DNA of 14,012 nucleotides. Source: Onstottus_B sp035558335 (GTDB taxonomy: Bacteria; Acidobacteriota; Blastocatellia; UBA7656). Positions 1 to 5,475 of this stretch are shown one piece after another. A program made the position numbers and the translations under genes. Numbering within the stretch: the first letter of the stretch is position 1; every line of letters begins with the position of its first letter. The DNA lies in NCBI GenBank assembly GCA_035558335.1, contig DATMCM010000431.1:1-14012 (forward strand). Reading direction: 5' to 3'. The notes below the pieces were generated by a model. That model was not told the DNA's origin. It was given only the letters and a program-made list of their open reading frames with translations, and made no database searches.

Positions 1-169
1 TCTGTATCGTGCGATAAAAAGTAGGATTTTCCAAGGTACGTTCCTTTCCCTGGGCGGCCATGAATTGACGGGCCAGCAATTGAAATGATGAGAGCATCAC
101 CGCGAACACCAACGCCATGCGGGAAACCTGCAAGCATCGAGTCCAACGTGGCGAGCTGAAAAGACGCAC
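1..169 (-). CDS. Exported protein, N-terminal fragment cut by the window edge (possibly alpha/beta hydrolase)
   Basis: An open minus-strand frame of 56 codons starts at a GTG (167-169) and runs off the left edge. A strong SD, GGAGGT, sits 5 nt upstream, which is why I trust this short frame. The N-terminus is basic (several Arg in the first 17 residues), followed by a hydrophobic stretch from about residue 18 to 33 (MALVFAVMLSSFQLLA) and a small-residue segment MAAQG, so it looks like a signal peptide or membrane anchor. The mature part begins with KERTLENPTFYRTIQ. A Phe-Tyr-Arg-Thr run after a short spacer resembles the start of some alpha/beta hydrolases, but the catalytic part is outside the window, so the family is only a suggestion. 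It lies 75 nt downstream of the nitronate monooxygenase on the same strand and is probably the next gene of that operon. Confidence 0.6.
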   Translation of the reverse strand, partial: MRLFSSPRWTRCLQVSRMALVFAVMLSSFQLLARQFMAAQGKERTLENPTFYRTIQ

Positions 170-244
170 CGTTTACCTCCCTGGAAATCCTGCCCCTAGG
201 CCGAATGACGACCTTAGTCCGTCTGGAATGTTTGACGGTTTCTC

Positions 245-1369
245 CTATTGAGAATTCGAATGTTTCTGACGGCGGTTTGCGCTCCACTGAGTTACCGGCC
301 CGGCGATTTGGGAAACTTCCTCAACCAATGAGTTCAAGAAAGCCGATACGTCGGTGCAAGTCGAAAGATTGGCGCTTTGCCCGGCCCACAGAGGCAGAAG
401 ATCCGTCCGGCCCGCCGCCTCTGCCGCGATCGAGAGGTTTTTCACCAGCACGCGTTGCAGCGGATAAGTCAGAATCTCATTTCCCTTTTGGTTCAACTCG
501 CTCATCAAGCGATTGTGGATTCCGCGCGCTAGTCTTCCTGTAAAAGCCTTCGTCAAGCCGGTGTGTGCTGCCGTGCGTTGCAGCGGAGCTGCGCGATGGA
601 TGGGGCTCGCGCCGGATTCCTCGCACATGAGAAATACCGTTCCCATCTGAACCGCCTCTGCGCCGAGCGCGAAGGCTGCGATCACACCTCGTGCATCCGC
701 AATACCGCCGGCGCCAATCACCGGCACGTCGACGATGTCGACAATCTGCGGAACAAGTGAGAAAGTGCCCGTCAATGAATCCTCCGCTGCGCGCAGGAAA
801 GAACCGCGATGGCCGCCGGCTTCAAAGCCCGAAGCAACGATGGCGTCTACGCCAGCCTCCTGAAGTGCGCCGGCCTCATCTGGCGTGGTCGCGGTTCCAA
901 CCGTCACGATGCCTTTCGCTCGACACTCGTCAAGGATTTCTTTTGGCGGAATTCCGAATATGAAGCTGAACACTGGAACTCTCTCATCCAACAAGATGCG
1001 AGCCTGATCTTCAAATCGGATGGGAGAGAATGGTTTGTACTGTGGACGAGGCGCCTGCAATTCTCCGAAGAAGCTGGCAAGCGGAGCGAGGCTTCGGTTG
1101 AAAGCGGCTTCGTCTGAACCTCGGGCGCCGTCATCTTCCAACGACACCCATAGGTTCACTGCGAAAGGCTTCGCTGTCAGTAAGCGAATCTGAGAGATAA
1201 CGTCCTTGATTTCGTCCGGCGACAGACTGAGCGCACCGAAGGATCCCAATCCGCCGAAGTTGGATACTGCTGCCGTCAGTCTCTGCGACGACAATCCGCC
1301 GAGCGGCCCTTGAATGATCGGAAATGTGATTCCGAGCTTCTCAGTCAGTCGATTTCGATTCCAGGTCAT
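245..1369 (-). CDS. Nitronate monooxygenase (class I NMO / 2-nitropropane dioxygenase family)
   Basis: A 374-residue FMN-dependent TIM-barrel enzyme. The family oxidises alkyl nitronates, including the toxin propionate-3-nitronate, to carbonyl compounds plus nitrite/nitrate. Visible signatures are an N-terminal QGPLGGLSS loop (residues 20-28) in place of the usual Q-x-P-M, the catalytic-site motif GFEAGGHRG (181-189) with the expected base His187, the phosphate-binding GAGGIADARGV (219-229), and GTVFLMCEES (243-252). Length is normal for the family. The ATG overlaps the RidA stop as ATGA, and GAGGTG lies about 6 nt upstream, so the two genes are translationally coupled. No signal peptide; cytoplasmic. 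NMO-fold proteins also include enzymes with other substrates, such as enoyl reductase-like members, so the reaction is family-level inference. Confidence 0.88.
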   Translation of the reverse strand: MTWNRNRLTEKLGITFPIIQGPLGGLSSQRLTAAVSNFGGLGSFGALSLSPDEIKDVISQIRLLTAKPFAVNLWVSLEDDGARGSDEAAFNRSLAPLASFFGELQAPRPQYKPFSPIRFEDQARILLDERVPVFSFIFGIPPKEILDECRAKGIVTVGTATTPDEAGALQEAGVDAIVASGFEAGGHRGSFLRAAEDSLTGTFSLVPQIVDIVDVPVIGAGGIADARGVIAAFALGAEAVQMGTVFLMCEESGASPIHRAAPLQRTAAHTGLTKAFTGRLARGIHNRLMSELNQKGNEILTYPLQRVLVKNLSIAAEAAGRTDLLPLWAGQSANLSTCTDVSAFLNSLVEEVSQIAGPVTQWSANRRQKHSNSQ

Positions 1370-1878
1370 CCGGACACCTCAAAGATCACTTCGAGCTCGA
1401 TCGGAGTGCCGAGCGGAAGGCTTGCGACGCCGTACACCAAACGGCAAGGGCTCTTGTCTTTTCCGAATACTTCTTGCAGTAACTCGGACGCTGCATCAGC
1501 GACCTTTGGCTGATCGCGAATATCTCCAACAGTTGCTATCGAAACGCCAAGCCGAACAATTCGCGTTACTTTGTCCAGCGATCCCAAATGCTTCCGCGCA
1601 ACGGCGAGAACGTTGAGTGCGGCCAGGTGAGCCGCCCGACGACACGTTGCCACATCCAGCTCTGCGCCGACGCGACCAGTAAACTTCGCCGCATGTCCTT
1701 CGGTCGGAAGCATCCCGCTCAGGAAAAGCAGATTGCCAGTCTGGACTGCTTCGACATAAGCGCCGAAAGGCTCAGGCGGCGCCGGGAGCTTGATGCCCAG
1801 CTCTTTCAGCCGCTGCTCGGCGCCGGCTGGGGGAGAGCCGACGCCGCTTACCATTCGCTTTCTCGAATTTGTACGCAT
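1366..1878 (-). CDS. RidA/YjgF/YER057c/UK114-family protein
   Basis: A 170-residue protein. After a basic leader of about 20 residues come EQRLKELGIKLPAPPEPFG (21-39) and YVEAVQTGNLLFLSGMLP (41-58). This opening is typical of the YjgF-like subfamily that starts with a leucine- and proline-rich segment, rather than of short E. coli-type RidA (about 130 aa). The Arg that binds the substrate carboxylate in RidA enzymes corresponds to Arg146 in PCRLVYGVASLPLG, and acidic residues follow in PIELEVIFEV. RidA proteins hydrolyse reactive enamines/imines; other members are hydrolases or have unknown roles. The SD GGAGAG lies about 5 nt before the ATG. It is the second-last complete gene of the operon and overlaps the NMO by 4 nt, which suggests the two act on successive nitrogenous intermediates (inference). 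Confidence 0.88.
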   Translation of the reverse strand: MRTNSRKRMVSGVGSPPAGAEQRLKELGIKLPAPPEPFGAYVEAVQTGNLLFLSGMLPTEGHAAKFTGRVGAELDVATCRRAAHLAALNVLAVARKHLGSLDKVTRIVRLGVSIATVGDIRDQPKVADAASELLQEVFGKDKSPCRLVYGVASLPLGTPIELEVIFEVSG

Positions 1879-1882
1879 CTTC

Positions 1883-1897
1883 TCTCCGTTCCGGAGA
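1883..1897 (-). promoter_or_regulatory. Small hairpin covering the RidA ribosome binding site
   Basis: On the minus strand TCTCCG-GAA-CGGAGA forms a perfect 6-bp stem with a 3-nt loop, extendable by one U-G pair. The 3' arm contains the purine-rich SD used by the RidA ATG at 1878. If it folds in the mRNA it would compete with ribosome binding. The stem is short, so a regulatory role is only suggested. Confidence 0.3.
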
Positions 1898-1953
1898 ATC
1901 GCTCCTCCTCGGTCTTGGACCTCGAACTGACTACGGCATACACCTCCAAGCGA

Positions 1954-2928
1954 TCATACATCGTGCGGCGGCCCGACATACGGAAACTCGTCCAGCAGAT
2001 CCCTGTGTGGACCGACCTTATCTCCTGTCACCTTCCCGTTCGTTAGCATTGCCAAGAAAGGATCGACAGCATCGTCGGTGAGGGTCCTGCCATTTTCAGG
2101 AAACGAACTCGGACGCCGAGTGTCATAGGAAAGAATGTCAGGCAACAACTTTCTCGCCAGGCCTATCGCGTCCTCTCGCGTATAGCTGCCCGTGTGTTCC
2201 AATTGATGCGCGAAGACGCCAATGAACCGATCATCATCGGCAGGCTGCCCATTGAGATACGCTTCTCTTTCTTCTCCGGGGAGAAAAACTGCTTGCATTG
2301 GTCTCCCACCGCGCTCTGCCTGGCTCCAGCCGCCCGATGTTTTCTCCACTGTGCGAGCCCACAGTCCGACCTCATCGGCTCCCAGAGCCGAGTTGGGCAG
2401 CTCAAGCACGATGCTGCAGACGTTCTTGTCTGCAAAGAAGTCGTCGCCCGTGAACTGCATTTGATTGAAATTACCTTGTGCGTCGAAAAAGAAAGGATCG
2501 CTGCGCCAACCAAAGAAAAAACAGTAGTCGCCGGCTTTCGTTACCAGGGCTTCGGACCCGACCGAGACCGGCGCTTTCTCGACGATGACTTCGCCGTCGT
2601 CGCACGGGCCAACGGCTCGCGCCCCCTCAGTACGACGAACAGTCGCGGTTTGCGTACCCTCCTTAGAAGCGGCGAACTTTACGCTGTAACAGAGGTCGGC
2701 AATAGCATCGCCGTCCGTATCAACTTTGATTTCATATAGCGCCCCGGGTGCGAAGGGTTCTCGTGTTGTGGGCCCCACCGGATTCACGCCCATCGACATG
2801 TGCACATTGAAGATGATGATCGATTTCTGGGGATCACCTGGCTTTGCAAAGGCGTAGAGATCAGTCATGTCCAAGCGGGCATCACCGTGCGGAAATCCAA
2901 AATCCGGACCGGAAGCATGATGTGACAT
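1954..2928 (-). CDS. DUF4331 domain protein, cytoplasmic form
   Basis: A 324-residue protein that opens with MSHHASGPDF and carries D-M-T-D-L-Y-A-F at residues 20-27, the recognisable N-terminal signature of DUF4331. Later segments fit the family: NPVGPTTREPFAPG, a DTDGDAIAD acidic loop near residue 73, FFFGWRSDPFFFDAQGNF, and a C-terminal GRTLTDDAVDPFLAMLTNG. Function of the family is unknown. Many members are longer and exported; this one has no signal peptide and appears complete. The DTDGDAIAD loop looks like a calcium-type Asp loop and may bind metal (inference). The start is fixed by GAGGAG about 8 nt upstream and by the PPC gene ending only 14 nt before. A 75-nt gap follows before RidA. 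Confidence 0.85.
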   Translation of the reverse strand: MSHHASGPDFGFPHGDARLDMTDLYAFAKPGDPQKSIIIFNVHMSMGVNPVGPTTREPFAPGALYEIKVDTDGDAIADLCYSVKFAASKEGTQTATVRRTEGARAVGPCDDGEVIVEKAPVSVGSEALVTKAGDYCFFFGWRSDPFFFDAQGNFNQMQFTGDDFFADKNVCSIVLELPNSALGADEVGLWARTVEKTSGGWSQAERGGRPMQAVFLPGEEREAYLNGQPADDDRFIGVFAHQLEHTGSYTREDAIGLARKLLPDILSYDTRRPSSFPENGRTLTDDAVDPFLAMLTNGKVTGDKVGPHRDLLDEFPYVGPPHDV

Positions 2929-2942
2929 GTGTGTTCTCCTCG

Positions 2943-3374
2943 CTAGGGCCTGATCAGCGCCAGACCGGATTGCGGATCAATCTGTTTTTGAAGGTGGATC
3001 GGGCTCTCTGTGAGTACAACCTCACAGGTCGGGCGGATATGTGCCTCGAGTAGATGGCCGCCGTGTGCAGGACCGTCCTTTTTGCCGATTACGGCGTGCG
3101 CATGCACAACCGGCTTTCCGTCCTTCAGGGCAACGTCGCCAATGAGCGATAGGAGTTCCATCTGTTCGTCGAGCGTTACTGATGGCTCATACTTTTTGCT
3201 CTCCCAGCTAAACCACCCCAAGCGCACGGATGAGAGCGCACCAACGGCTTTAAAGCTCGCGGCCGAAAGCTTTTCCTGCTCCGCGAATTCAAGTAGCCCT
3301 TTCGCCAGTTCGTCACCGGTCTCGAAGACAAGAATGAATGTTTTCGGGGCCTGATCGATTTGTTTGGACTTCAT
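2943..3374 (-). CDS. PPC/PCC (DUF296) domain protein
   Basis: A 143-residue single-domain protein. The PPC fold is seen from VFETGDELAKGLLEFAEQEKLSAASFKAVGALSSVRLGWF (16-55) to the hallmark HAHAVIGKKDGPAHGGHLLEA (91-111). His91, His93 and His107 sit where bacterial PPC proteins carry metal-binding histidines, with His104 nearby. Plant homologues fuse this domain to AT-hooks; there is no AT-hook here, so a DNA-binding role cannot be assumed. The function of stand-alone bacterial PPC proteins is poorly known. The SD GGAGGA overlaps the stop of the upstream hydrolase, and the genes are 9 nt apart, so co-translation with the hydrolase is likely. Cytoplasmic. Confidence 0.85.
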   Translation of the reverse strand: MKSKQIDQAPKTFILVFETGDELAKGLLEFAEQEKLSAASFKAVGALSSVRLGWFSWESKKYEPSVTLDEQMELLSLIGDVALKDGKPVVHAHAVIGKKDGPAHGGHLLEAHIRPTCEVVLTESPIHLQKQIDPQSGLALIRP

Positions 3375-3383
3375 TGTTCCTCC

Positions 3384-4268
3384 TCAATTTGCAAAGAATC
3401 GCAGCAATTCCTGCAGCACTTCTTCCGGCTGCTCTTCCGCTAAGTAGTGGCCGCTGTTTAGCGCTCGCCCTTGGATAGGTGCACCCGCATGCTGTCTCCA
3501 CACCTCGAGCACATCCCAAAGCTTGCCCAAGGCTCCTTTCTCTCCCCAGAGAGCGAGGACTGGGCACTCTATCTTTCGCCCTGCCTTTTCGTCCTCCTCA
3601 TCCATCTCAAGATCGATGTCCGCGGATGCCCGGTAATCCTCGCAACTCGCGTGGATTGCTTCCGGCGTACAGAAGCAGCGATTGTACTCTTTCAGCGCCT
3701 CGTCTTTCAGCGCTCCGGAAGTGCCGCTTTGCAGCTCGAAGTGTTTTTCAAGAAAGAAAGCTGCGTCCGCACCGATCATGTGTTCTGGAAGCGGAGCCTT
3801 CTGAATCAAAAAGAACCACCACATATATTTAGTGGCAAATTCCTTTGAGGTATCGCGATACATCCGCAGCGTAGGCGCGATATCCATGAAACAAACTTTG
3901 CGGACAACTTGGGGATGGTCGAGGCACATCCGATGAGCTGTCCGTGCGCCGCGATCATGGGATGCGACGAAAAACGTTTTATGGCCCAGATGGCGCATCA
4001 CCTCGACCTGATCCTGCGCCATCGCTCGAAAGGAGTAATTCACATGTCGCGCACCGCCTTCTGGCTTGCTTGAGTCGCCGTAGCCTCGAAGGTCTGTCAG
4101 CACCACAATGTACTGCTCGGAAAGCCGATCGGCGATTTTGTGCCAAATGAAATGCGTCTGAGGATATCCGTGCAAAAGAAGCAGCGGAGGGCCAGCACCT
4201 TTTCTCAGGGTGTGAATCGTCGCCTCTCGCGTTGCTATGTCTTCGACTGTGAAACTCTCAAATGCCAT
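3384..4268 (-). CDS. Alpha/beta hydrolase, haloacetate/fluoroacetate dehalogenase-like
   Basis: A 294-residue alpha/beta hydrolase. Motifs are HGYPQTHFIWH (33-43, oxyanion region), DLRGYGDSSKP (59-69), nucleophile elbow SHDRGARTAHR (103-113) with Asp105, an acid at Asp129 in FMDIAPT, and His274 in NSGHYLAEEQPEE. This Asp-Asp-His triad and the Arg106/Arg109 pair match the carboxylate-binding set of fluoroacetate dehalogenases (Asp110, Arg111, Arg114, Asp134, His280 in the Rhodopseudomonas enzyme, from memory). CEDYRA places Tyr212 at the halide-pocket Tyr. The halide-pocket His-Trp pair, however, is Trp150-Trp151 (YMWWFFL), so defluorination is doubtful; dehalogenase, epoxide hydrolase or ester hydrolase are alternatives. 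The SD AAGGA lies upstream of the ATG. The PPC gene follows after 9 nt. Confidence 0.88.
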   Translation of the reverse strand: MAFESFTVEDIATREATIHTLRKGAGPPLLLLHGYPQTHFIWHKIADRLSEQYIVVLTDLRGYGDSSKPEGGARHVNYSFRAMAQDQVEVMRHLGHKTFFVASHDRGARTAHRMCLDHPQVVRKVCFMDIAPTLRMYRDTSKEFATKYMWWFFLIQKAPLPEHMIGADAAFFLEKHFELQSGTSGALKDEALKEYNRCFCTPEAIHASCEDYRASADIDLEMDEEDEKAGRKIECPVLALWGEKGALGKLWDVLEVWRQHAGAPIQGRALNSGHYLAEEQPEEVLQELLRFFAN

Positions 4269-4362
4269 ACCTTTTCCTTTAGTTTCCAGAATCGTGTGCT
4301 CTGCTGGTCTCTATTCGGCTTGGGAGTCATGAGTTTTCTTTAAATTCGAAGTGATTCCTCAC

Positions 4363-5214
4363 TTAGCGCGCGAGTTGGCCCACGTGATATCCCAAGCGGT
4401 CTTCGACATCACCGGGTTTGTGAAAACCTTGCTCCATCAACGTCTTGATCCTCTCTTGCGCGGCTGGTCGCATGATCGAGGCAAAGCACACATCCCACTC
4501 GGGTGCGATTTCAAAGTCAGGCGGCAAACTGGCCACGTCGGCGAAGCGCTTTGTCTCGCTGATCGCTCGCTTGTCGAACGATGCGATGCGGGTTGCTAAC
4601 GCATCGACAAACGCATCAAGGTCAGCATCCGCCAATGACCGGTTGACGTATCCGTACAACTCGGCGAGATCACCCGGGATGTCGTCGGCCCCCAAGAGCA
4701 CTTCCAATGCGCGTCCTCGTCCCATCAGACGTGGTAGCCGGGCCATTGGGCCACCTCCAGGCACGACACCAGCCCCGACTTCAAAATGCGACAGGATAGC
4801 TTTTTCGCGGCTCGCGAAACGCATGTCGCAGGCAAGCGCAAGCTCACTTCCGACACCGGTGGCGCGGCCCCGGATTGATGCGATCGACACTACCGGGGCA
4901 CGACTCAGACGTACCAGCATATCGGGCAGAGGCTGCAAACCAGTCGGTCCAGGTGGTAGGGCGGTTGTGTCTTCAAGTTTCGCCAGGAAGTCGTAATGAG
5001 TCATAAAGAATCCTTGAACCGCGCTGTCAAAGACGACCACGTTGACGTGCTCGTCAGTTTCGAGCGCCGTAATAATCTCATTTAGTTGCGGAATGGTTTC
5101 CGGACCGAAGATGTTCAGCGGCGGATGATCAAACGTTACTCGCCACTGGTGTCGTGAGTGCCGCGTAAGATGTATTTGCTTCGTGCTTGTTGCCGTTCCA
5201 GTCTCGTCTATCAT
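4363..5214 (-). CDS. Divergent enoyl-CoA hydratase/isomerase (crotonase) family protein
   Basis: A 283-residue crotonase-fold protein and the first gene of the leftward operon. The core RGRATGVGSELALACDMRFAS (115-135) supplies the second oxyanion-hole glycines and Glu124. HFEVGAGVVPGGGPMARLPR (143-162) supplies Glu145. These two Glu align with the catalytic pair of enoyl-CoA hydratase. The first oxyanion motif, normally F-x-x-G-x-D, is FMTHYD (70-75), with His in place of Gly. That marks a nonstandard subclade and makes a simple beta-oxidation role uncertain. No signal peptide. The SD AAGGAGA lies about 7 nt before the ATG at 5214, and the inducible-looking palindrome cluster starts about 130 nt upstream. 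Reaction and whether the substrate is a CoA ester are unknown. Confidence 0.85.
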   Translation of the reverse strand: MIDETGTATSTKQIHLTRHSRHQWRVTFDHPPLNIFGPETIPQLNEIITALETDEHVNVVVFDSAVQGFFMTHYDFLAKLEDTTALPPGPTGLQPLPDMLVRLSRAPVVSIASIRGRATGVGSELALACDMRFASREKAILSHFEVGAGVVPGGGPMARLPRLMGRGRALEVLLGADDIPGDLAELYGYVNRSLADADLDAFVDALATRIASFDKRAISETKRFADVASLPPDFEIAPEWDVCFASIMRPAAQERIKTLMEQGFHKPGDVEDRLGYHVGQLAR

Positions 5215-5342
5215 GTTTTGTCTCCTTTTGAATTTTCAACGTGTTCTAGGTTCAGCCCGAACAGCGCTCGTCACTGCCTGTCCGATTTGCTCGGATTAGT
5301 TGAACATTGCGAGTAGACCATGAGCGGAGAGAGGAATCTATT

Positions 5343-5372
5343 AGACCAAGGTATCGATCGATACCAAGGTAT
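5343..5372. promoter_or_regulatory. Tandem palindromic operator (two ACCAAGGTAT copies)
   Basis: ACCAAGGTAT occurs twice in direct orientation (5345-5354 and 5363-5372), 18 bp apart. Each sits in an imperfect inverted repeat (AGACC-AA-GGTAT and ATACC-AA-GGTAT). Between them the half-sites form a perfect 16-bp palindrome, GGTATCGATCGATACC (5350-5365). GGTA/TACC inverted half-sites fit a NarL/FixJ-type HTH dimer, and such a regulator is encoded at 8018-8671. Position between the crotonase operon and the kinase operon makes it a shared control element. Which protein binds is inference. Confidence 0.6.
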
Positions 5373-5385
5373 TAGCTACGTTTTA

Positions 5386-5400
5386 TTGACTGACAGTCGA
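5386..5400. repeat. Short inverted repeat in the divergent control region
   Basis: TTGACTG-A-CAGTCGA is an inverted repeat with 7-nt arms and one mismatch; the inner GACTG/CAGTC is perfect. It also contains a TTGACT sequence that resembles a -35 element for the rightward kinase operon, but I see no convincing -10 at the right distance. Confidence 0.3.
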
Positions 5401-5404
5401 CGTG

Positions 5405-5419
5405 AACGCTGAAAGCGTT
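5405..5419 (+). repeat. Leader hairpin upstream of the kinase gene
   Basis: AACGCT-GAA-AGCGTT is a perfect 6-bp inverted repeat with a 3-nt loop, 57 nt before the likely kinase start. It could be a small mRNA hairpin in the leader or another protein site. No run of T follows, so it is not a standard terminator. Confidence 0.3.
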
Positions 5420-5455
5420 TCTCGCCCAATTTACTTGCCTTCAGCCGGCGAACCG

Positions 5456-5467
5456 ATACCAAAGTAT
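5456..5467. promoter_or_regulatory. Third, diverged copy of the ATACC-AA-GGTAT operator
   Basis: ATACCAAAGTAT differs by one base from ATACCAAGGTAT at 5361-5372 and lies 8 bp before the kinase TTG start. Its position next to the ribosome entry site suggests autorepression or feedback on the regulatory operon if it is a true site; one-mismatch matches can arise by chance. Confidence 0.35.
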
Positions 5468-5475
5468 GATGGACA

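Noticed and set aside
218..238. CCGTC/GACGG inverted repeat after the NMO gene
   Set aside because: Five base pairs with a 10-nt loop and no T run; too weak for a terminator, and the next gene on the same strand follows closely.
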